The translations under genes and the position numbers were made by a program. 41,009 nucleotides of DNA from Alistipes sp. (GTDB lineage: Bacteria; Bacteroidota; Bacteroidia; Bacteroidales; Rikenellaceae): positions 1 to 41,009 of the forward strand of contig JAGAOZ010000026.1 of the NCBI GenBank assembly GCA_017623505.1, written 5' to 3'. The notes below the pieces were generated by a model. It saw nothing but the letters and a program-made list of their open reading frames with translations, was not told where the DNA came from and searched no databases. Positions 23,587 to 31,719 of this stretch are shown one piece after another. The first letter of the stretch is position 1. Each line of letters opens with the position of its first letter.

Positions 23587-24930
23587 TTACAGTTTCGGCT
23601 CCCAGCCCTTTTCATACTTACGTCCCCACAGACGATTTATCTCCTTGTCTGCGTTGAGGATGCGACCGCTCACAGGGTCAATCTCCAATGAGTGTCCCAC
23701 ACGCTGTGCTATGTTACCATACTGCACCAACTGAGTACTCATACAAGCCTCCACGATGTCGGAGTTGAGCTTCGTACCCTTGCGTATAGCGTCAAACCAG
23801 TTGCGGAAGTGGAATACGTCGAGTGCCTCCGATGGATTCAAGAGGTTGCCCTCCTCGAACTGCAAATCGCTCTTCACATCCTTGATGACCTTACCCTTCA
23901 TATCGCAAATCTTGTAGTCGTTACCACCCGAGAGGTAGAGTGTGCCTTTCTCGCCGTAGAACGCCACGCCTAAGCCCTGGTTATCCACAGGCTGTGAGTT
24001 ACAGCTGCGACCCTCCCACGAGCACGATGCCTCGTCGCCAAACTGATATGTTATGAGCTGTGTGTCGGGTGCCTCCCAATCATCCTGGTAGTAGTAGCGA
24101 CCACCTATCGAATCGACTTTGGTAGGGTAATTAACCTTCAATCCCCAACGCAACAAATCTACAAAGTGCGTTCCGTTGTTGAGGGCCTCGCCTGTTCCCC
24201 AGTGCCAGAACCAGTGCCAGTTGTAGTGTACGATATTATCCTTGTATGGGCGACGTGGAGCAGGGCCCTGCCACAACTCCCAATCCAACCATTCAGGCAC
24301 CTCTACCTCCTTACCTATGCCTATTGATGGGCGTGCATTGACATACCACGACTTCGCATAGCGTACCTTGCCTATCTCTCCTGCGTGCAATTCAGCTATC
24401 GCCTTCTGCACATTGGGCCACGAACGTCGCTGATTACCCACCTGCACCACCGCTCCTGTCTTGAGAGCTGTGCGTACCAACATATCATTCTCGGCAGGGT
24501 TGTGGCTCGTTGGCTTCTCTAAGTAGACATGTTTTCCTGCCTGCATAGCCATTATAGCCGCTGGTGCGTGCCAGTGGTCCGGCATAGCTATCACCACAGC
24601 ATCCACATCCGGCTTTTCAAGCAATACACGCAAGTCGCGCTCGCCCTTTGGGGCTTTGCCCGTAATCTTCTGGATGCTGTTTTGGCAGCGTGTTATCGCG
24701 CGCTCATCTACGTCGCAGACGTAAGTTATCTCACAGTCGGGTAACTTACATAACCCCTTTGCTATGCCTCGTCCACGCGAGTTCACTCCGATTATACCGA
24801 TGCGTATGCGGTCATTTGTTCCCAGCACCTTACCCAGTGGCGAGGCTGCAAACGACGATGCAACACCACCCAACGAGAGTGCCGCCGCACCTGCCAAAGT
24901 CTGTTTCAAAAAGTCTTTTCTTGTTAGCAT
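23587..24930 (-). CDS. Exported Gfo/Idh/MocA-family oxidoreductase
   Basis: The 447-residue protein starts with a Tat-like signal (TRKDFLKQTLAGAAALSLGG; one Arg of the usual pair is missing). A Rossmann domain follows (RIGIIGVNSRGRG near 42-54), with GKHVYLEKP as the EKP motif and a C-terminal alpha/beta domain (WHWGTGEALNNGTHFVDLLRW). The family oxidises or reduces sugars with NAD(P), and exported members probably leave the cell with bound cofactor. It is the last gene of the operon; substrate unknown. Confidence 0.9.
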   Translation of the reverse strand: MLTRKDFLKQTLAGAAALSLGGVASSFAASPLGKVLGTNDRIRIGIIGVNSRGRGIAKGLCKLPDCEITYVCDVDERAITRCQNSIQKITGKAPKGERDLRVLLEKPDVDAVVIAMPDHWHAPAAIMAMQAGKHVYLEKPTSHNPAENDMLVRTALKTGAVVQVGNQRRSWPNVQKAIAELHAGEIGKVRYAKSWYVNARPSIGIGKEVEVPEWLDWELWQGPAPRRPYKDNIVHYNWHWFWHWGTGEALNNGTHFVDLLRWGLKVNYPTKVDSIGGRYYYQDDWEAPDTQLITYQFGDEASCSWEGRSCNSQPVDNQGLGVAFYGEKGTLYLSGGNDYKICDMKGKVIKDVKSDLQFEEGNLLNPSEALDVFHFRNWFDAIRKGTKLNSDIVEACMSTQLVQYGNIAQRVGHSLEIDPVSGRILNADKEINRLWGRKYEKGWEPKL

Positions 24931-24950
24931 ATCGTGTAGTTTTTAGTTTG

Positions 24951-25217
24951 TTATCTCTTCATCTTTCTGCGCAGCAGCTTTACGCACTTCCACAAAACCA
25001 ATATCAGAGCCTTCACCACGCAGCGCGCTACGTAGAGTATCAGTGCCAAGGTCAAAACAAAGCCAAACTCTGTGTAGAGCTCGCTCCACTCGGTCTGGTA
25101 GTGAACTATTGCATAGGCGTTGAGTGCGATAGCTATTATTAAACACGCACCAAATACCGCCACCTCTCTAATTACATCAGCGAGTGTTATTACCGCTATT
25201 ACCTTATTTTTATCCAT
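24951..25217 (-). CDS. Small two-helix membrane protein
   Basis: The 88-residue product has two hydrophobic segments (about 13-38 and 50-75) and a basic C-terminus (KLLRRKMKR). Family is unknown. It is taken as real because it fills the space between two operon genes exactly (2 bases to the upstream stop, 20 to the next start) and has a membrane-protein pattern. The 20-base gap on its far side is made of two 7-base repeats, TAGTTTT and TAGTTTG. Confidence 0.65.
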   Translation of the reverse strand: MDKNKVIAVITLADVIREVAVFGACLIIAIALNAYAIVHYQTEWSELYTEFGFVLTLALILYVARCVVKALILVLWKCVKLLRRKMKR

Positions 25218-25219
25218 AG

Positions 25220-26548
25220 CTAAAACTTCATATAAGGTATTTTATACTCATCAGGGAATGTTATTATTCGCTTCTCATCCATAGCCTGGTTTGCCAGCAA
25301 GCAGAGCAGCGTCGAGCAATATGCCTCCTCTACCACATTCTCTGCCTTTTCGCCCGTTATGCACGACTGACAGAACGCTGAGAGTATCACATCCGAGCCG
25401 TCGTTATCGGCTCCCACGGTGCTCTGACCGCTATTGACGCTCACCTCTCCTGCTACCAACGTGTGTGGCACATAATCTTTGCGTGTCTCGGGTCTCCAAC
25501 TTGGTCCTGCCGTAGGTATCGCTCCGAGTGTCTTCTCTTTGCCCTCGCGTAGCAGTTGTCGGATGCCCGACAGCTGGTTATCCTCCTCCAAATAGTATAT
25601 ACCCTTTGTCATATCGACCGTACCCTTGTGTCCGAGTATCTGGTCCTCCATTCCGTTGTACTTGTTCGATATGAGCGATTCGTAATTTATCTTTACGCCA
25701 TTAGAGTAGCGATATATTACGTTTACATTGTCGTAGACCTCTCTGCCATCCTTCCAGAAAACTATATCACCCATACCCATTATCGTCTCAGGCATTCGTC
25801 CCATTGCCCAGTTGCAGACCTCCAGCTGATGACACGCCAACTCGGTCATCAAACCTCCTGACGACTCACGATACAGTCGCCAATTTATCCTGCGCTCCAA
25901 CTCTGGCGATGGAACCTTTCTGCGCCAGTCGGCATTGCGGAACCAGTGGCAACGCAGCCCCACTATCTCGCCTATGAGTCCCGAATGTACCTGCTCCATA
26001 CCCTTTATGTACTTTGGGTCATACATTCGCTGCATACAGAAATATAGAGCTTTATCCGAACGCTTGTAAGCCTCGTAGACGGCTCTACACTCGCTCATCG
26101 TGCGTGCCATTGCCTTCTCGCAGAAGACGTGCTTTCCGGCAGCCAATGCGTCGAGTGTCATCGGTGCGTGCAGGTTGAGCGGTGTGGCTATTATCACGCC
26201 ATCCACATCGCTTGCCTCGAGCAATGAGCTATAGTCGCTATATTGTCGTGCCGAGGGGAATATCTCCGCTGCCGCCTTCAGATTTGGCTCGTAGTCATCG
26301 CATAGTGCTACTACCTCGGCATGAGGTATCGCTTTCAGGTTGTGCAGATGATATTGACCACGTGAGCCGCAGCCGATAAGTGCTACACGAGCACAAGTGC
26401 CCTGTCTCTTTATCTCACTCAGTTTCTCCGGTGTCTGCGACTTTAGCCATGGCATCGAGAGCAGCAAAGCTCCTCCTGCCAGGTACCCAAGCTCCTTTAT
26501 GAACTCGCGTCGCGATACCTCTCGCTCTATCTTCTTGTTCTCTTCCAT
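25220..26548 (-). CDS. Exported Gfo/Idh/MocA-family oxidoreductase (Tat type)
   Basis: The 442-residue protein has a Tat signal (SRREFIKEL, then a hydrophobic stretch to about 36). The Rossmann core follows (VALIGCGSRGQYH), then the motif GKHVFCEKA, where the usual EKP proline is Ala. The C-terminal domain has SSGGLMTELACHQLEVCNW. It is probably NAD(P)-dependent on a periplasmic sugar, loosely like GH109-related members. The start lies 2 bases after the apbE stop. Confidence 0.9.
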   Translation of the reverse strand: MEENKKIEREVSRREFIKELGYLAGGALLLSMPWLKSQTPEKLSEIKRQGTCARVALIGCGSRGQYHLHNLKAIPHAEVVALCDDYEPNLKAAAEIFPSARQYSDYSSLLEASDVDGVIIATPLNLHAPMTLDALAAGKHVFCEKAMARTMSECRAVYEAYKRSDKALYFCMQRMYDPKYIKGMEQVHSGLIGEIVGLRCHWFRNADWRRKVPSPELERRINWRLYRESSGGLMTELACHQLEVCNWAMGRMPETIMGMGDIVFWKDGREVYDNVNVIYRYSNGVKINYESLISNKYNGMEDQILGHKGTVDMTKGIYYLEEDNQLSGIRQLLREGKEKTLGAIPTAGPSWRPETRKDYVPHTLVAGEVSVNSGQSTVGADNDGSDVILSAFCQSCITGEKAENVVEEAYCSTLLCLLANQAMDEKRIITFPDEYKIPYMKF

Positions 26549-26550
26549 CC

Positions 26551-27354
26551 CTAAAGATTATATCTTTTAGCTTTTACATTTTCAAATCCCTTGAGAATCC
26601 TCTCCCGTTGCTGCTCTGTGGCAATCATCAGCGTTGTACTCAGCACCTCAGCGTCCAAAGCATCCTCTGCTATGACGGCACACATGCGCCTCTGCTCAAT
26701 ACCCACGCTGGTCTGCGGATTTATGATATGTCCGCTGTACGAAGGCGTGTTACCCGATGTGGAGAGAGTGTTGTTTCGCACCGTCACTATCTCTAACTCC
26801 ATCCCGTCGTATGGTGAGCGTAGTGCTATCTGCCACCCATCATCCTCTGCCTCGGCATTTATTGCCATTATAGTACTTCCGCCAAAGTCCACTATCGCTC
26901 GCCCTATCCCCTCGACCTTTAGCATTAGCCCAATCTGTTGCAGGGCATACCCTTTGGCAAAACCTCCGAAGTCGAGTACAATCTCTTCACTCTTTTTTCG
27001 TAGCACTCCCCCGCCAAACTCTATCAGGCTCATATCGTGGCGTGTTATATCGAACAGCTGTTCGGTCTGCTCCCAATATCTTCGGCATATCGTCAGTATC
27101 TGCTCCAACTCAGGGCTTATCGTGTGTGGCAGAGTATCCTTGAGGCTGTTTATCCGTCCCACCTCGCTTTGCGTGTCAAAACGATTGAGCATTGTGTGCC
27201 ATAACTCCAATTTGTGGGCTATGCCATCCCAAAGCTCTTTAGCCTCGTCTTCGGATTTCCCGTAGAATATTATCTCAAAGCGTGTCCCCATAATATTGGG
27301 CACTAAGGCATAGAATGCCCTCTGCTTAGCTATATATTCTACGCTCTGCTCCAT
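26551..27354 (-). CDS. apbE: ApbE-like FAD:protein FMN transferase without signal peptide
   Basis: ApbE enzymes attach FMN covalently to Thr of flavoproteins, using FAD and magnesium. The 267 residues show MGTRFEI (23-29), LNRFDTQSEVGRIN, DFGGFAKGYALQ, VDFGGS and STSGNTPSYSGHIINPQTS. Most ApbE proteins are exported lipoproteins, but no signal is seen here. The metal-binding ADALST-like motif reads AEVLST, with Glu for Asp. No obvious FMN-acceptor protein is encoded nearby. It sits inside the Gfo/Idh operon. Confidence 0.82.
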   Translation of the reverse strand: MEQSVEYIAKQRAFYALVPNIMGTRFEIIFYGKSEDEAKELWDGIAHKLELWHTMLNRFDTQSEVGRINSLKDTLPHTISPELEQILTICRRYWEQTEQLFDITRHDMSLIEFGGGVLRKKSEEIVLDFGGFAKGYALQQIGLMLKVEGIGRAIVDFGGSTIMAINAEAEDDGWQIALRSPYDGMELEIVTVRNNTLSTSGNTPSYSGHIINPQTSVGIEQRRMCAVIAEDALDAEVLSTTLMIATEQQRERILKGFENVKAKRYNL

Positions 27355-27361
27355 CTGCTAA

Positions 27362-28753
27362 CTACTCTTTGCTCTTTGCTCGCTCTACACCCTGCGTTGT
27401 TATCCAATACTTCGACAAGGCATTCTCTCTCTCCCATGCAGGAGCCTCTCCGGCCTCCATATAACGGAAATAGCTCTGCGCCACCAGCCCAAAGTGATTC
27501 TCGTGGCTGCTCTTGCTCTCCTTTGAGAACTCCAATCGGTAACGACCCTCTCCCTCTGTGGTGAGTGTTATGTATGGTTGTTCTCCGTTCAGCTCTGCTA
27601 TGGCACTCTTTATTGCTGAGTCAAACTCCGCCGCGTCTACACCCTCAGCCTTCACCACAAAAAACTCCTTCTTGAAGCCCGTCTCGGCGTTCTGCACTAT
27701 TTCGATTCGTGAGCGGGTACCCTGCTTTATCGAGGTCGAGGTGTTTCCGCCACCCTTTGGTGTCAGGTAGTCCCATATAACCTTTATGCCGACGTTTACC
27801 CCCTTCATCTCAAAGTTGAGTGTTCCGTTTGCCATCACCTCCAGCACTCCGTTACGAACATCCTTTTGCAAATAGTCTGGGAAGCCTTCAGCACGTGTAG
27901 ATTGCTTGTACTCATCAAGCGTGATGAGCGTAGGGTAGTGCGTAGCATCTGTCAGCACTACGTCGCGCTTATAGTTGATGCTCTTTTCCGGGAAGCAACT
28001 CCATTGCACCAAGTCTATAAGGTGCGTTGTCACATCGGCTATACCCTCGCCCTGCTGTGCTACATCATAATACCACATTGGTCTTTCCGAGGCCTTTCCG
28101 CTCGATGATATACGGCAGAAGTAATGCACACTCTCCATATATACCGCTGGCTTGTCGGCTGTTCCCTGCTCCAACTCGCCAAAAACGTCTTTGTTGTGTA
28201 GCAGTTCCTTCTCTACGATGTTGTATATATCGTATCGCTCGGTCATCAATTCATAGAGAATCAATCCCTTTTTCTCTGCCAATCGATATGCTTGTTCAAG
28301 CAAGTTGAAATCCTCGGCTGTGATGGCCATAGGCTTGTCTGCCAGCACGTTGAACCCCGCTTTGATCGCCTCATATATGTAACGAGTCTTTTTCTGGTTG
28401 TTTCCTGCCAGCACGACCGTATTTCCCTTGCGCTCGGCAATCATACGCTCCAGATAGTCCTCTCCTACGTACTTCTCCACGACCCAGCTCGTCGGGTTGT
28501 GCTTGCGGTTGTTGTAGTAGTTGATATTGTAGAGATAACCACCCAGCTCCTGTCCCTCGCGTGGAGCATATACCGCTACCGTGTCGCACATGCCCTCTAT
28601 TCGGTGCATCTGCAACAGACCTGCGTGGAAATGCCCAGGGTCCAGAACCACAATACGATTTTCGGGTGTTTGGCTGCTATGCTTCGTTGTTGCACAACTT
28701 GCAAACGTTACCAGCCCTGCCACTATGAGCAGATATTTTACCACACCTTTCAT
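27362..28753 (-). CDS. Lipoprotein Gfo/Idh-like oxidoreductase
   Basis: The 463-residue protein has a signal peptide with lipobox FASC (Cys20). A Rossmann-like N-terminal domain contains VVLAGNNQKKT and FNVLADKPMAI (a DKP version of the EKP motif). The C-terminal half resembles the putative-oxidoreductase C-terminal domain of Bacteroidetes (WYYDVAQQGEGIADVTTHLIDLVQW, YLTPKGGG, NHFGLVAQSYFRYMEAG). It should be tethered in the periplasm. Substrate unknown. The adjacent gene is also Gfo/Idh-like, so the two may act as a pair. Confidence 0.85.
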   Translation of the reverse strand: MKGVVKYLLIVAGLVTFASCATTKHSSQTPENRIVVLDPGHFHAGLLQMHRIEGMCDTVAVYAPREGQELGGYLYNINYYNNRKHNPTSWVVEKYVGEDYLERMIAERKGNTVVLAGNNQKKTRYIYEAIKAGFNVLADKPMAITAEDFNLLEQAYRLAEKKGLILYELMTERYDIYNIVEKELLHNKDVFGELEQGTADKPAVYMESVHYFCRISSSGKASERPMWYYDVAQQGEGIADVTTHLIDLVQWSCFPEKSINYKRDVVLTDATHYPTLITLDEYKQSTRAEGFPDYLQKDVRNGVLEVMANGTLNFEMKGVNVGIKVIWDYLTPKGGGNTSTSIKQGTRSRIEIVQNAETGFKKEFFVVKAEGVDAAEFDSAIKSAIAELNGEQPYITLTTEGEGRYRLEFSKESKSSHENHFGLVAQSYFRYMEAGEAPAWERENALSKYWITTQGVERAKSKE

Positions 28754-28759
28754 AATTGC

Positions 28760-29761
28760 CTATTTAAACTGTTTGAGAAGCTTCTTCGCCTCCTTTTCTG
28801 CACTTCGATATGCCTCCTCTATTGTCACTCTCTCTCCGCCACGCTCGCCACTGAGGTTTGCGGCACGCATGAATGCAAATATCTCCAAAGTCTCCTCGCG
28901 AGAGATAGGCTCTTTGCCTGTGCGGAAGAATTGCAGAATCTCCTTTAGAAGGTCCTTGTAGCCGATGTATCCACCCGCCTCGACAGCTTGATTCTTGTCC
29001 GTATATACCGTTCCGCCATAGAGCTGTGTACCATCCAGGAAGGCTCGGAAAGTACCTATTCTGCCATCCTCCCACTCGCCCACAACAACGTGGTCCTTTT
29101 GGGTTGCTATGCGGCTGACAGCCACACAACCCTTGCCCATTACGGTATAGAGAGTCTCGATACCGTGTATGCCGTAGAAACCATACTCTGGATGTGTAGG
29201 CTCTTGTGTATGTGGAGAGAAGCAATCTGCGCCCTTCACTTTGCCCTCGGAGCCTGCACGAAGCTCTTGGTTACGTGGAGTGTAGCGCAGTGTAGATGAT
29301 GTGAAGAACTTGGCATTGTATCGCTCAGCCAACTCATAAATAGCCATTGCCTGAGGGAGCGACGCTGCCAGCGGTTTGTCGATAAAACAGCGTTTTCCCG
29401 ACTTAAAGACCTTCTCTGCCTGCTCCAAATGCAGATTTCCGTCATTTGTTTCGAGCAAAACGCAATCCACCTTTTCAAGCAGTTCGTCTATCGAATCGAC
29501 AATCTCTACTCCATACTGCTTAACCTTTTCGGTGTATTCGGGTATTCTCTCGTATGCCGACTTTATCACCTGCGAGCCGTATGGATAAGCCGCCACTACT
29601 CGATAACCCTCTGCCCACTCCTCATTACCTCCGTTTATGAGTTGTGTGAATGCTGTCGAGTGTGATGTATCCAAGCCGATGATTCCAATCTTCACGACCT
29701 GCTGAGCCCATAGACTCGCCGCGAAGAATACTGCTACGATAGCCAATAAGTATCTTTTCAT
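28760..29761 (-). CDS. Exported Gfo/Idh-family oxidoreductase (Sec type)
   Basis: The 333-residue protein has a Sec signal ending SLWA before Q20. A Rossmann domain follows (VKIGIIGLDTSHS, then VDCVLLETNDGNLH and CFIDKPLAAS, again a DKP motif). A shorter C-terminal domain contains YGFYGIHGIETLYTVMGKG. The start region (TSHSTAFTQLIN) is typical of one exported Bacteroidetes subgroup. It is 3 bases after nagB. Confidence 0.87.
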   Translation of the reverse strand: MKRYLLAIVAVFFAASLWAQQVVKIGIIGLDTSHSTAFTQLINGGNEEWAEGYRVVAAYPYGSQVIKSAYERIPEYTEKVKQYGVEIVDSIDELLEKVDCVLLETNDGNLHLEQAEKVFKSGKRCFIDKPLAASLPQAMAIYELAERYNAKFFTSSTLRYTPRNQELRAGSEGKVKGADCFSPHTQEPTHPEYGFYGIHGIETLYTVMGKGCVAVSRIATQKDHVVVGEWEDGRIGTFRAFLDGTQLYGGTVYTDKNQAVEAGGYIGYKDLLKEILQFFRTGKEPISREETLEIFAFMRAANLSGERGGERVTIEEAYRSAEKEAKKLLKQFK

Positions 29762-29764
29762 AGT

Positions 29765-30529
29765 TTAGTAGTTTAATAGTTTCGAACTTTCATTGTCAAT
29801 GTATAGTGTTGCGTTGTCGTGACGACGCATCACAGATGCAGGGCAGTGCTCCGAAATCTCTCCGCTGACGGTCTCGTTTACCGCCCACGCCTTTGTCGCT
29901 GCCGGTACTACGCAGAAGAGCCTCTTTGCTCTATATAACGCAGGGATGGTGAGTGTCATTGCGTGTGTTGGTACATCCTCTATTGTGGCAAAACATCCGT
30001 CGTTTACCTGCTGCTGGCGACACTTCTCATCCAAATCTACCACCTTTACCACCTGCTTGTCCTCAAAGTCGGCTACGTGTGGGTCGTTGAATGCTATATG
30101 GCCATTCTCGCCGATTCCCATAAATACCACATCGACAGGATTCTCTTCGAGCAGCTTTGTATACTCTTCGCACGCCTTGCAAGGCTCTATCTGACCATTC
30201 AGGTAATGTACACTTCGCAGTGGTACCTTGTCAAATATTGCCCGACGCAGAAAGTTACCAAAACCCTGTGGGGCCTCCTCTGCGAGCCCTATGTACTCGT
30301 CCATGTGGAAAGCATTTACCCTTGACCAATCCACATCCGACGAGGCCATAGCTGCCAAAAACTCATTCTGCGATGGTGCTGCGGCAAAGATTATGTTCAC
30401 ATGCTCCTGCTCTGCGAGCAACTCCTTGAGGTATGCCACAGCCTCACGCGCTGCACCCTCGCCCATAGCTTGACGTGAGGAGTACACCTCTACCCGCAAC
30501 TTATCTTTTGTAAACTCCTTGACTAACAT
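29765..30529 (-). CDS. nagB: Glucosamine-6-phosphate deaminase-like protein
   Basis: The 254-residue protein belongs to the NagB/6-phosphogluconolactonase fold. The conserved NAFHMDEYIGL, GFGNFLRR, GIGENGHIAFNDP and HAMTLTIPAL segments fit NagB, which converts glucosamine-6-phosphate to fructose-6-phosphate and ammonia. The phosphate loop near residue 50 reads FAAAPSQNEFL rather than the usual GLPTGSTP pattern, so the substrate may differ. The last codons (SKLLNY) overlap three 8-base repeats (TAGTTTAG, TAGTTTAA, TAGTTTCG at 29761-29784). Confidence 0.82.
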   Translation of the reverse strand: MLVKEFTKDKLRVEVYSSRQAMGEGAAREAVAYLKELLAEQEHVNIIFAAAPSQNEFLAAMASSDVDWSRVNAFHMDEYIGLAEEAPQGFGNFLRRAIFDKVPLRSVHYLNGQIEPCKACEEYTKLLEENPVDVVFMGIGENGHIAFNDPHVADFEDKQVVKVVDLDEKCRQQQVNDGCFATIEDVPTHAMTLTIPALYRAKRLFCVVPAATKAWAVNETVSGEISEHCPASVMRRHDNATLYIDNESSKLLNY

Positions 30530-30537
30530 TGTATCTC

Positions 30538-31716
30538 TTATTTTTGGTAAAACACCTCGCCACCAATTATGGTGTGCAGTATTGTTACATCCTTATCAAA
30601 TATCACTATATCTGCATCCTTGCCCACCTCTATCGAGCCTTTCTTCTCCGCTATGCCCATTATCCGCGCTGGAGTCTGCGTTGCCGAGCGGACTATCTCT
30701 GCAAGTGGAAGCTCCGTCAGACGCCACACCGTACGAACAACTCTATCCATCGTAGCTACGCTACCCGCAAAAGCCGAGCGGTCCATCAACTTAGCCACTC
30801 CATCCTCTACTACAACCTCCTGTCCCTCTGCAAGGCTTCCGAGCATATATACTCCGTCGGGCATACCTGCACCGCGCATCGAATCGGTACATAGTGCGAT
30901 ACGTTCTGCCCCTTTTACCTTAAACATCAGCTTGAGTAGTGACTGTGGAACGTGTATTCCGTCGCCTATAAGTTCACAAGTCACTCCGTCGTTGTAATAT
31001 CCATATTCGACCACTCCGGCGTAGCGGTAAGCATTGCGGCGTGTTATGGTACTCATACACGAGAAGAAGTGTGTCATGTGGGTAAATCCCGCCTCGTAAG
31101 CCTTTTCGCACTCCTCGAACGTTGCGTTTGTATGTCCCATAGCCATCACGATACCTCTCTTGCGTAGCTCTGTTGCCATCTGGGCTGCTCCCTCCAACTC
31201 TGGGGCTAAACTCCAGCGTGCTATCGCACCATCGGCCTCATCGAGTAGTGTTAAGTACTCCTCCGCCTCGGGGTTACGCAGATAACGCGGGTCTTGAGCT
31301 CCCTTCATCTCGTAGGCGAAATATGGTCCCTCTAAATGTAGACCTCCCATCTGTGCCCCTTTGGGTGAGGCCTGCTTAGCCTTTTTATAAGCTGCCACCG
31401 CCTCATGTAATGACTCTGTTGTACTCGATAGCGTAGTAGGGTAGAGTAACGTTGTTCCATGCTTGGCGTGTGTAGCCAATGCCGTGGCGTAGTCCTCCAC
31501 TCTGCCATCCATAAAGTCTGCACCGCCGCCACCGTGAGTATGTAGGTCGATAAATCCCGCCGATACGTATTGTCCTGTGGCATCAATGATTTTACAACCT
31601 TCCGTCGCTATCTCCGTTGCGATAGCCACTATTTTACCGCCCTCAAGCAAGATGTCTGCTTCTCGTTGCTCGCCTCCGCTGAGTATTGTTCCGCCCTTTA
31701 TCAGAATCTTTTTCAT
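30538..31716 (-). CDS. nagA: N-acetylglucosamine-6-phosphate deacetylase
   Basis: NagA removes acetate from N-acetylglucosamine-6-phosphate. The 392 residues show the amidohydrolase metal motifs DLHTHGGGGADF (57-68), GLHLEGPYF, GHTNATFEE, GDGIHVP and LCTDSMRGAGMPDG. The segment normally reading HLFNAM is HFFSCM, and the following HHREPG-like loop is TRRNAYRYAG. The binding pocket is therefore divergent and another N-acyl sugar phosphate is possible. It is 8 bases upstream of nagB. Confidence 0.88.
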   Translation of the reverse strand: MKKILIKGGTILSGGEQREADILLEGGKIVAIATEIATEGCKIIDATGQYVSAGFIDLHTHGGGGADFMDGRVEDYATALATHAKHGTTLLYPTTLSSTTESLHEAVAAYKKAKQASPKGAQMGGLHLEGPYFAYEMKGAQDPRYLRNPEAEEYLTLLDEADGAIARWSLAPELEGAAQMATELRKRGIVMAMGHTNATFEECEKAYEAGFTHMTHFFSCMSTITRRNAYRYAGVVEYGYYNDGVTCELIGDGIHVPQSLLKLMFKVKGAERIALCTDSMRGAGMPDGVYMLGSLAEGQEVVVEDGVAKLMDRSAFAGSVATMDRVVRTVWRLTELPLAEIVRSATQTPARIMGIAEKKGSIEVGKDADIVIFDKDVTILHTIIGGEVFYQK

Positions 31717-31719
31717 AGC

